From: Branchiostoma lanceolatum
Taxonomy: Eukaryota; Chordata; Leptocardii; Amphioxiformes; Branchiostomatidae
DNA length: 64,000 nt
Direction of reading: 5' to 3'
Assembly: GCF_035083965.1 (NCBI RefSeq)
Contig: NC_089740.1
Location: forward strand, 12,354,052 to 12,418,051
Shown here: positions 11,057 through 20,792 of the stretch, piece by piece
Layout: every line of letters begins with the position of its first letter
Position numbering within the stretch: position 1 is the first letter of the stretch
Notes under the pieces: model-generated
Databases searched by the model: none
What the model saw: only the letters and a program-made list of their open reading frames with translations
Told to the model about the DNA's origin: nothing
Position numbers and translations under genes: made by a program

Positions 11057-14000
11057 TTAGAATTCGCCTGAGTCATGCCCAGCCGGTAGATCGACCATAG
11101 TTATCCCAGCTTTCTTCTCCCCACACCCGGATATGACGGCGTCCACCTTCGGCCGCTCTCTGTCATCCAGATCCATGTTCCCAATGTGCCGCACAATGTC
11201 CTGGGGAAAGGACAGAGAGTTGATTAAGTTAAAGTTAGTTAACGTCCTTCCCATACCTTTTGGTGTATAGGGTCCATCTCTGTTTCTATAGCACTACAGA
11301 CATGTGCAAACACTACAGCAGGGCAGGGAACTATTCCAGTGATATGTGATTATCTCCAATACTCATAAGCTGTATGTACATGTACATTTAATCATTCTAT
11401 AGCCGGTATGACCCAGCCAGTTTAATGAATAGTAATTTTGATTGACAGCTAGAACATTACAGGCTTTTCGATGATTATGATTTAGATCCCCCTGGCGGCC
11501 ATGTTGGAGTCTAGTGCACTCCAACATGGTGCAAACGAAAATCCTACATTGTTCCTAAAGCCCCCCTTTCACTGGACTCGCGGCACTCTGGCGGCATCGC
11601 TGCGTCTGATCGAATTGACAAAGCACACAACGAATTTCCTCGACACAAAACGAATCATTTTAAGCTTTTTGTGTTTTGTCGTCTTTTTGATCATACTTGT
11701 ACGATTTGAATGATATTCCCATTATAAAGTCAAGGGTAACACAAATCCAGTTTAGGATGCAGCAACGCCGCCAGCGTGCCGCGGGTCCAGTGAGAGGGGG
11801 CTTTAGAGACAATGAGGTGTCCACTTACCATTCCCTCCAACACCTTTCCAAACACCACATGTTTGTCGTCCAGCCAGTGACAGTTGGTTAGTGTGATGAA
11901 GAACTGGGACTGGTTGGTGTTTGGTTCCTCAGCGTTCGCCATGCTGACCCAACCCTCACCCCAGTGCTTCAGCTGGAAGTTTTCGTCTTGAAATGTGGCT
12001 CCAAAGGCGCTGGTTCCTGCAGAACACAGCAAAGGGTGTACAGGGTGTATTTATGGTAAGTCCCTGTCACATATAGCTGACCATAGCCTCCAGACCATGG
12101 TTGGGAGATAGGCCAAACATGTTACACATACATGTAGCTGACCATAGCCTCCCAACCTTCTCCAGACCATGGTTGGGAGTTAAGCCCCTGTCACACATAC
12201 ATGTAGCTGACCATAGCCTCCCAACCTTCTCCAGACCATGGCAGGGAGTTAAGCCCCTGTCACACATACATGTAGCTGACCATAGCCTCCCAACCTTCTC
12301 CAGACCATGGCTGGGAGTTAAGCCCCTGTCACACATACATGTAGCTGACCATAGCCTCCCAACCTTCTCCAAACCATGGTTGGGAGTTAGGCCCCTGTCA
12401 CACATACATGTAGCTGACCATAGCCTCCAGATCATGGTTGGGAGTTAGGCCCGTCACTCATACATGTAACTGACCATAGCCTCCCAACCTTCTCCAGACC
12501 ATGTTTCGGAGTTAGTCAAAGTAAGCTCTCCATAACCTATTATTTCCAAAAGCCAATTACCTGGGAACTACATTTTTGGTATGAATGTAATTCTGGTGAA
12601 GCTCTTACCCCCCCTTCCATCCTTATGGACTACGTCACCGCCCTGGATGAAGTACCCCTTGACTACGCGGTGGAACGGCGTGCCGACATAGCTGTGTGAC
12701 TGTTCCCCCTGTAATGTACAGATATGTATGTATTAATGAATGAGGACCTTTATTGTACATGTTTGCCCCACTGGGCTAAGCACAGGTCACATGTTAACAG
12801 ATTTATACATATTCACGAGTATTACCATATAAGCATACTCTAGTATTTTCGACTTCCTCTCGCTTCTTGGTAATTGTATAAATGTACACGGCAGTGTGAT
12901 TAGTTAGAGTTGGTCTATCAAAGGCTGTAAGAAATATTAATTTCTCTTTACTTTTGATAAACCATCACAGAGGTGCGCAAAAAATAGGTACTCAAGCAAC
13001 TGGATAAAATTTTGAAACAGTCAGACGTTTCAGACAGCATCTGCTATCTTTCGTCAGTGACTAAAGAAAGATCTGGTAGAACTAGGTTTTATACCAAAAT
13101 TCTGAATGGATATGTTAATCACAATGGTGACAGTTATTTATAATAAGGTAAAGCCGACGACCACCGACGGATTAGAAGCATGGCGCTTTTTCGAAAGGTA
13201 GTTTGATGTGGCTTGGCCACCGTTCGCGTTTTGAGGGGAGCACAATCAATAGGAACGTCCCCAAACATACACATGGGGCAACCGGCTTTACGTCCCCATC
13301 CAAAGGGACTCACATCGTGCCCAAGCGGGGTTTGAACCGCACCATTTTGATCCAAGAAATCTGTTCCAAACTTTGGATGTACTCAACATTTTGGCGCTAT
13401 GACATCTATATATATTATGTACTCTGTGTATATAATGTATTTTGTAGTACACCTAGGTTACATCCGCGGCCCGGTCGAAAATTTGTACGGTGAGTGTTTT
13501 TTTATTCTATTGCAAATACCAAGCCATAGAAATTGTTCCTTACCACGCATAATATTCGGAAGTTCTCCACAGTCAGAGGAGTCACCCTACCGAACATTCC
13601 GATGACGACCCGCCCGATGTTAAAGCCGCCGATGTCTATATCCAGGTATATCTGCAACGAAGTTACGTGACTGGTTGAAAATAATCTTTCTGATTCATAT
13701 TTATTTCACACTGATTCAGAATACCCCCAAATATGATAAAGGAATTCGAAAGTATTGCTCAATATTTTACGCTAGTTTTTGCCGCATTTTGTGCGTCTTT
13801 ATAGTGATGAACATTTTTACTCTTCGCCTTCTCACTGCTAGAAGACGTAAAACTCAAAGACACGCGCAAAACTCTGAGACTGTGCCGGATCCTACATCTG
13901 CTCGGAGATAACTTATTCGCAGACGTCTTTCTTCTTTACTCTTCACTCTGTCGACGATTTCTGAAGGATCTTCTATGCTTATTTTCATGAGTAGCTAAAG

Positions 14001-15196
14001 GGTTGAGACTGAATTCAAGGCGTCCTCCTATCAGATGCTGTATGAAAAATGGCTGTGGGACAGGTGTTTAAAAAATAGTAAGTTTTGTTGACTTTATCAT
14101 AGTTGAGGTGACACATGCCGTCCACATCCGGGTTCCTATCTGTTGATCAGCAGTAGTGGGTTCATCAGAATATCGTAAGCCAAGCTCTAGTCCTGATCAC
14201 TGATGGTTTCCAGAATTTCCAAACAACAGAGCAATGTGGCTTCCTAGCAAATGCACATGTGCGGGTATACTCATATGAGAAACGTCCATTGGCGTTTATC
14301 AGGAAAGGATTAGTTAATCTGTATTGCTCAAAATGATTTTCTAGCTTTCTATGCTTTAAATTTTTAGCTATCACACCCTTGCATACACGTGTACACAAAT
14401 ACCGTCATAAGGTGACAACCGCTATCTACCGTTCATTTTCTGATAATTGATAAGTTGGGGTTCACATAGAAATCTGCGTCGGTTATAATGATGTTGCAAG
14501 TTTAAGAGAACACGTGTTATAACAACATTGGTGTAGATTATGTCAGGATTTATACAGTCGGGCAATTTGGACATTACCGTTCAACCAAAAAGGAAGTTCT
14601 GAATGGCAAAATTGCTCCCACTAGTAACATCCCATCCGGACATGCATAGTCATTGACTGAATGAAACTCTACTTCGAGCACGCACTTGGTTTACTTACGT
14701 TTAAAGCAACTATTTCCAAGTTCAAGTTGTCACAGACGTGGAGCATTAGCGACAGAACATTTTGTGAAATATATTAAAGCTTACAAGAAGGCTCTGATTG
14801 CGGTCTATTGACAGAGAATTGACACTACGCTTATCCGCATACTGGGAAAACACGACATATTTTCTTCACTATTGTACATCGTTAAGGTCTATCTATCTGT
14901 TCTTTGGTGTATTTTTTATCAAATATGATCAATAGTAGACAACTAAGACAAACGGGTGCTGCACACAAAGTTATACAATCGATATACTAACAGCATCATT
15001 TAAGGCATATCAATAACTAAGAAATGCAAAAGCAAAACAGGCCCTAATATAGTATCATAGATACATTCAGTTCTAGAGTGCACCAACTTACCTGTTTTGT
15101 GACCAGTAGCTTGCCGCCGAACATACTGGGCGGTTTCAGCGACGCGGCGCCGACTAAGAAGGCGAGGAGAGACAGAATCTTCAGGTGGTCCTTCAT
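11057..15196 (-). CDS. Secretory-pathway cyclophilin (peptidyl-prolyl isomerase), 5 exons
   Basis: Catalyses cis-trans isomerisation of Xaa-Pro bonds, probably in the ER. Exons: 15092-15196 (ATG 15194-15196), 13544-13651, 12609-12708, 11829-12016, 11057-11200 (stop 11057-11059). All have GT/AG borders and join to 645 nt, 214 residues. The N-terminus ([20 protein letters not shown]) is a signal peptide. The cyclophilin fold follows: VTPLTVENF, then [16 protein letters not shown] with the catalytic Arg, [20 protein letters not shown], and [17 protein letters not shown] with the active-site Trp and His. The usual ATGEKG stretch is replaced by [11 protein letters not shown]. The C-terminus (GHDSGEF) lacks a KDEL signal, so retention is unclear. 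It is closest to the PPIB/ninaA class; the exact orthologue is uncertain. Confidence 0.88.
11225..11410. repeat. SINE-like repeat in cyclophilin intron
   Basis: Copy of the 1.4 kb/8.2 kb family (GTCCTTCCCATACC, GTGTATAGGGTCCATCTCTG, CTACAGCAGGGCAGGG). It directly follows the acceptor side of the last cyclophilin exon. Confidence 0.5.
11546..11816. mobile_element. MITE with ~60 bp terminal inverted repeats beside a splice donor
   Basis: Left end ACATTGTTCCTAAAGCCCCC with ACTGGACTCGCGGCACTCTG, right end GTGCCGCGGGTCCAGTGAGA then GGGGGCTTTAGAGACAATG. The ends are imperfect reverse complements over about 60 bp. There is no coding capacity. The right end stops about 5 bp from the donor of cyclophilin exon 4 (11823-11828). 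Confidence 0.75.
12066..12510. repeat. 69 bp tandem repeat (minisatellite)
   Basis: TAGCTGACC recurs at 12135, 12204, 12273, 12342 and 12411, a strict 69 bp period, with shorter edge units at about 12074 and 12468. Units contain CATAGCCTCCCAACCTTCTC and CCATGGTTGGGAG. As 69 is 23 codons, both strands show spurious repetitive ORFs. It lies in a cyclophilin intron. Confidence 0.95.
12975..13100. repeat. F1 foldback, half copy
   Basis: Contains TACTCAAGCAACTGGATAAA and CAGACAGCATCTGCTATCTT, matching the 9.3 kb and 54.0 kb members. It sits in a cyclophilin intron. Confidence 0.7.
13652..15091 (-). other. First cyclophilin intron, nothing else recognised
   Basis: 1.4 kb of AT-rich sequence between coding exons 1 and 2 of the cyclophilin. 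Small ORFs here lack splice context and family motifs. I see no RNA gene or clear repeat. Confidence 0.5.
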
Positions 15197-15285
15197 GTTG
15201 AACAGGTGAGTTAGAATGGCGGGTCGGCGGATCAAACGTGGCCGTGGAACACGCACCCATCCCGGACATCCGGCTACACGTGCGC

Positions 15286-15610
15286 AAAGGTGGTTGGATG
15301 ATAGTAAAGGTGATGCGCCTGACGTGAGTGGGGTCCCAGAGGTTTTTCTGAAGCACCGATGTCTTATTCTAACACAACTATAACGTAATTCTAACATAAA
15401 CTAACTTGCGCACAGGTATACGTAGCTGGATGATAGTAAAGGCGATGCGCTTGACGTGAGAGGGTCGGGGGTCCCAGAGGTTTTTAAATTTTTGCACCGA
15501 TATTTTTTCTAACGTAATTCTATCATAACTAACGGTTGTTGGATGAGAGTAAAGATGATGCGCCTGGCGTGAGAAGGATTTTGAAGAACCAATCTTTTTT
15601 TTTATCATAA
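15286..15610. repeat. Triplicated ~127 bp block upstream of the cyclophilin
   Basis: Three diverged copies of GGATGATAGTAAAGGTGATG...CTGACGTGAG start near 15294, 15427 and 15539. Two continue into GTCCCAGAGGTTTTT and CACCGAT. They lie 90-420 bp upstream of the cyclophilin start codon, within its likely promoter or 5' UTR. TGACGTGAG resembles a CRE/ATF site, but no function is shown. Confidence 0.65.
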
Positions 15611-16236
15611 CCGTGCATAATAATCGCTGCAACCCTTTCAAAACGTTCTCATCCTCTATGACGTAAGATGCCAATCCACTGATGAGTGAGTCATAGCCAT
15701 ACGACGAACCGCGTTATGTATCAATACACAACATTTTTGAATCGCCTACAAGTATCCGTACTGTATCCTTCGTCTGGACGCGTGACCTTAGGCCACACTA
15801 CATGTACGCGAAGGTCTGTGATAAAAAAGAAACTCTAAAGATTCAATTTGATCCTAACTTGAAAGGCAAAAGCGGCAATGCCCGTTTAGTTTGATGGGCT
15901 TATTGATGCGCTGCTCTTTGATCGTCCTTTCTAGTTTCTGTTTATTTTTCGAAGTTCGCAGAAGATCAAATCTGTCAATCAGACTGCATCATATCTAACA
16001 AGCGTCGGGAATGACAAAATTTATTATTTCAGATTCACAACAACATTTGTACAACATTTGTACCAGTTTTCTACCTCAAAAGGATTCTGCGGTGGACATA
16101 ACGATAATGAGCCCGCCAGACATCTGCTTGATGGACCTGGACGTCATCCATCAAGATTTGGCCCACCCCTTATGACCTGTGCAAGTTAGGTTTAGACTCA
16201 GACAGAAGTTAATTTTTCTAGTTTTGCTGTCGAATG

Positions 16237-17334
16237 TAACGTTGGGTAACATAAATTCGGGATTTTTCCGATAATGGTTGACTGAAATCAATCTAGCAGA
16301 ACAATAAACCATCCTTTTTTTCTATAATTCTGTCAGTATCATGTACTATCTTTGCACTAATCATATATATGGTAGATTTTGTCTCTAGTCGTGCTGACAC
16401 CATAATATTTCAACTTAAAACTACCGTCCGCCGCACGCAGAATGACAGTGCTGTCGGACAGGGGGGCACATTAATTCGGGAGAGAAGATTCGTCTTGAAT
16501 ATCTTACCGCTAATCACATTTTATACAGCAGCTATTCGTTCCATCCTTGGCTTGAGGAGAGTGCTATGGATATAGACTTGTCCAAGTAAAAAAAATACAC
16601 GAAAAAACGGCCGTACCGCACACATCAGGCCAGTTCGGGAACAACCCGTGTGTTGAGTCGGTAGAACTTCACTCAAAGTCGGCCCATCGTCATCATCGGG
16701 CAACGTGTAACGTTACATTATTCATGGAAAGTTAGCTGGATGCCGTAGCAATGGTAATACTACTATGTCCATGTGTTCCTTGTTGTGTTAGGAGCAAACT
16801 TTGAGGAAAATATCTTCCTCAGTCCACTATCACACGCAGCATTTAGACAAAAAGGTGTTCCTCACAAACCTTTGTCGTCTGCTTGACAACAGGATTCTGG
16901 TTAACAATATGGCGGCGGGAAAATACACGTGCCGTAGGTTGTAGCAACAGAGAGGAGTTTTGATGATTAATCACACTTAGAATCCAGTTACAGGTTAGCA
17001 AAAGAGATTGTAATAAGTTGTCTTGTAAAGAATTGTGTTTAGCAGGAAGCGGATGTGACATTTTTCTTATAAACCAGCCGACAACCATGTTGTGTAATTC
17101 TCCCACGAAGCCCTCAGACTGTTCTAATAAGGGACGGAGAGTTTTTGACCTCGTCGCCTTATAATCCCGCGGCTTATCGAAGCTTTTCAGCCAGTGTTCT
17201 GAATACGTAAGTCTGTCAGGTTTGCATTTCTAGCGGTATTACTTATGTTGCATCTAGCACATATCCCTAAATACCCCGTTTTCGAAAAATCCCGAATTTA
17301 AGTACCCCGCGAATTTATGTTACCCAACGTTACG
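16237..17334. mobile_element. 1.1 kb element with terminal inverted repeats
   Basis: Left end GTAACGTTGGGTAACATAAA then TTCGGGATTTTTCCG, right end CGAAAAATCCCGAATTTAAG then GAATTTATGTTACCCAACGT. The ends are reverse complements over about 30 bp, with an 18 bp insertion in the right copy. Inside I find only short unsupported ORFs. It fills the space between the cyclophilin and zinc-finger genes and may contribute to either promoter. Confidence 0.6.
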
Positions 17335-18087
17335 TGGTCCTAAAATATTTCTTTTTTTTCACCGAGTCACCCATTTGTATTGGAGGAAACTTGAGACAGA
17401 ACCCCCTACAATCATGGTGGTACAGTCCAAGCTCAGTCTAGACCGGGTCGGCTAGTCCGTTTTCCTGACCTTCTAAGCGTGATTTCGGCGATTTATGAGC
17501 CTTGATGTGACGCTGTCTGGACATTTAATTGTCCAGGGGCAACCCAAGGTACTTTTGATCGTACGTTTTGCTGTAAATTAACGTTTAAGAGGGCTACGTA
17601 CTGTGCTTGACCTGAGTACTTGTATTTCCTAATAAGGTGGTCTCACACCGAAGTACGAAGGCATTAAGGAAAACAACACTTCGGTGTTGGCGATCGGGTG
17701 ACGGAATGGAAGCTTTCGTAAACTGTGACATTCTGCTGTTTTAACTGATGCATTCATACTGTACAGAAAAGTGCACTTACATATGCCTTAGTAGATTGCA
17801 CTGTTAGCAATGAAAACATTATACAATCCACCTTCAAAATAGATGCAGATTTCATATACGTAATGCTGAATATAGGGTGGATATATCATTTGATAAAATT
17901 GATGTCATTTTATAAACTTTTTGATATAGATTTTGATAAATTTTTTAAATCAAAATTTTGATATAATTCTGACGTATCATTATGCATACCAATATCATAT
18001 GGAATTTGGACTGCACCGCTATTATCTACAGGTAAGTTCTGGACTCTGACAAATTATCATGATAATCTTGTCGCTTTTTTTCCCCAG

Positions 18088-18984
18088 ATGGATCAAACGG
18101 AAGAAAACATGTCAGTTAAAGTGAAACTTGAACGTAAATATAAGTGTCCGCACTGTGATCACGCCACGAAGGACAAGCGTAACCTAAAACGGCACGTGCA
18201 GACTCACACCGGCGTGAGACCTTACCCATGTGTGACCTGTGGAAAGGGCTTTACGAGAAAGGCCCACCTGCGAATCCACCAACAGACGCACACGGGCGAG
18301 CGCCCGTACCGCTGCCCACACTGCGAGTACTCTGCCACCAGGAAACACGTGCTTGAGTCCCACCTGTGCCTGCACACCGGTGAGAGACCCTTCATGTGCG
18401 GGGAGTGCGGACACAGGGTCGCTTACAGAGGTGACTTGGTCAAACACATGAGGAAACATACTGGCTCACGGCCTTTCAAATGCCCCATCTGTGACTACGC
18501 CGCTGCTCAGAAACAGGGCTTAGACCGACACATCGCCATGCACGAAGGGCTGCGACCGTTTGCTTGCGATGTGTGTGGCCTCCGAATGTCGTGCAAGTCC
18601 AACCTTACTAAGCACATGAGGACCCATACAGGATACAAGCCGTACCAGTGCCCGTATTGTGAGCACAGCTCGGCTCAGAAGGACAACTTGGCCCGACACA
18701 TGGCCAGGCACACGGGGGCGCGCCCGCTGGTTTGCGGGGTGTGCGGGTACGGAACAGCGGACAGGTCCGGTCTGAACCGACACATGAGGATTCACTCCGG
18801 TGTGAGACCCTACAAATGTAGCAAGTGTAACTATGCGGCTACTCGGAAGCACCACCTGGATAAACACCTGGAAACGCACAGCTGCGATCACCCGTACAAG
18901 TGCCATCAGTGTGACTTCTCAACAAAGCATAAGAGAAACCTGTCACGTCATGTGAAGATTCGCCATGTACAAATTGCTGGATGA
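18088..18984 (+). CDS. C2H2 zinc-finger protein, ten tandem fingers
   Basis: A likely nuclear DNA-binding protein of 298 residues, read as one open exon. Ten C2H2 fingers run from about residue 18 to the end, each C-x2-C-x12-H-x3-H or close, the last H-x4-H. Linkers are TGERP-like (TGVRPYP, TGERPYR, TGERPFM, TGSRPFK, EGLRPFA, TGYKPYQ, TGARPLV, SGVRPYK), so the array probably contacts DNA continuously. There is no KRAB, BTB or SCAN domain. The ATG follows an acceptor directly (TTTTTTTCCCCAG at 18075-18087), so a 5' UTR exon exists upstream. Candidate donors are CAG/GTAAGT at 18031/18032 (56 bp intron) and TAC/GTAAGT at 17206/17207. The many RKHxL and QKxxLxRH fingers resemble poorly characterised amphioxus arrays; orthology is unknown. 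Confidence 0.92.
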   Translation: MDQTEENMSVKVKLERKYKCPHCDHATKDKRNLKRHVQTHTGVRPYPCVTCGKGFTRKAHLRIHQQTHTGERPYRCPHCEYSATRKHVLESHLCLHTGERPFMCGECGHRVAYRGDLVKHMRKHTGSRPFKCPICDYAAAQKQGLDRHIAMHEGLRPFACDVCGLRMSCKSNLTKHMRTHTGYKPYQCPYCEHSSAQKDNLARHMARHTGARPLVCGVCGYGTADRSGLNRHMRIHSGVRPYKCSKCNYAATRKHHLDKHLETHSCDHPYKCHQCDFSTKHKRNLSRHVKIRHVQIAG

Positions 18985-19072
18985 CACTTTTTTGGCGACA
19001 CCTCTGTGGCGGAAGCATTTATGGTGTTGCCGCTACTGCTATTTGTGCATTAACATTACCACATGTAGCTCA

Positions 19073-19078
19073 AATAAA
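19073..19078 (+). terminator. Poly(A) signal of the zinc-finger gene
   Basis: Canonical AATAAA 89 bp after the TGA stop (18982-18984), giving a short 3' UTR. Confidence 0.6.
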
Positions 19079-19241
19079 ATGTGCCCAAATGGCTTGATAC
19101 AAGGCTATCATAAATAGTTCACTTAGATGACTTTACTTTTCATTATGATGATATCTACTTGCTGTTGTGTGTGCTTGCAATTGGTAATCTTTTGTTGGTA
19201 CTTTTTTTACATATATTTTACTTAACGTACCTCATAATCAC

Positions 19242-19325
19242 TAGCCTGGGTGCCATCCTATTTCTACTGGGGCTCCTACATTCCCTCAAAGGAGCCCCGG
19301 GAGAAATAGGATGGCACCCAGGCTA
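19242..19325. mobile_element. 84 bp hairpin element, TAGC/GCTA family
   Basis: Perfect 23 bp arms (AGCCTGGGTGCCATCCTATT and its complement), then a second 9 bp stem (GGGGCTCCT/AGGAGCCCC). It is flanked by identical 9 bp direct repeats CATAATCAC at 19233-19241 and 19326-19334, evidence of transposition. Confidence 0.85.
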
Positions 19326-19334
19326 CATAATCAC

Positions 19335-20792
19335 TTTATAGAATAAACCACAAACCTTTCTGTTGGGCTCTGTGGAAAATGCCCACGACATATCTAAAGA
19401 GTGTGAAAAATCCTATTATTATTGATATTATTATTTCTTTATTTTTCTCAGTGTAAGGCCAAGAGACCAGTTCTAGGCACTGAACTAAGTTCATGAGAGA
19501 TAACGTTATGGGAGACTATGCTAGGAGATGGCAGTGAAGGTTAGTTTGGAAGACTTGTGAGTTCAGATTGTATTCAGGACGAAAACACTTGTCAAGGGGG
19601 GAGTTCCAATATTATCAAAGTACTGTGAAAAAAAACCACATAAACAATTAGTTTTTCATTTTTGTTATGATTTATTTTGTTATCTTTTGATAGTTCTTGA
19701 TTTCTTCATGCCTGTTGGAAAGCCGAGGTGATGATGTCATCTCTTAAGACAGGATGGGGTTGAGGTTGTCAAAGTCTTCCTGTGATGGTACAAGAACAAG
19801 CATGTTAAGTACACACAGTATAGCCTGTGTTTACACAATCTCTCACTGGCAGGGACTAAGCCTAAGGGGGTCAGTGAGATGGGAAGGTTGGTAGGAGTGC
19901 ACTAGTCTTTAGTCAAGCTACACACTGAATGTTAAATGCTGCCCATTTATTTTGCTTTATTTATTTATTTATTCATTTATTTATCATGATTTTCATAAAG
20001 ATGTAGGTGCCAACATATAAAACGATGACTGTATCTTGAAGAGAATGAGCAAAACGACCTGTAGAAAATTAAATAAGATTAGGATTATACATTAGTGATA
20101 GCCTCTACCAGACTTTTTGGGATGAACCCTACTGATCTATTGTAAGCCAACCCCATTGTGTCTGATGGAGTCTATGTTAGTGATGTCACTTGTATATAAA
20201 TCAATATAAAACCATGACATTGGTCTCTATGTGAATTTATGAAACAAAGATGGAGTCCTATTAAAAATATTATTTACTGATGGGCCACTGTCTGAAAAAT
20301 TTTCTTACTGAGTGAGTGAGTGAGTGAGTTAACCCCTATGTCAGTTATTACCTAACTACACATCCAATGTCAAAGTTATACCAAGGACATATATATAATG
20401 TCCTTGGTTATACTGGGCATCTGGTAGGATCAAAGGCCATGGAAGTTATAAAATTTCATCAAAGTTGCATTTATTGCGTATTTCCCTACTTCTTTGCGCC
20501 CAATAATAGAAAACAACTCATAACTGCACTGATTATCGGCCACACCAACCAGCAGGTAATCAAGCCGAGTTTTTGCTGCCTGTCAAGGGCGCCACCAAGC
20601 GGATTCAAAAAGCACGACACCACAGTAATACTGCTTATGCGATTTTACGTTGGATATTTAAGAGCGAACCCTAGCAGCCAATAGAATAAATGCTGCAGAT
20701 TGACTATAACGTCATGGTAGCTGCACGATGATTGGACAATAAATGATTCGTTGGCCAATCAGAATACAGCGTTGTTTGCTTTTAGCGGTAAC
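19335..20792. other. Intergenic, no gene recognised
   Basis: AT-rich spacer between the zinc-finger and WAP genes. It holds one TAGC/GCTA element (about 19821-19920, imperfect 9 bp flanks), TTTA runs near 19960 and a (GAGT)n tract near 20312-20330. No ORF here has family motifs. Confidence 0.6.

Noticed and set aside
12067-12448. Open frames of 115-122 codons with repeated 23-residue units on both strands
   Set aside because: The 69 bp intronic minisatellite is a multiple of three, so frames stay open by arithmetic; no start, splice or domain support.
15000-15397. 118-codon ORF overlapping the first cyclophilin exon
   Set aside because: Different frame from the signal-peptide exon and extends through the triplicated upstream block.
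18184-18906. ORFs antisense or shifted to the zinc-finger array (91 and 128 codons)
   Set aside because: Shadows of a repetitive coding exon.
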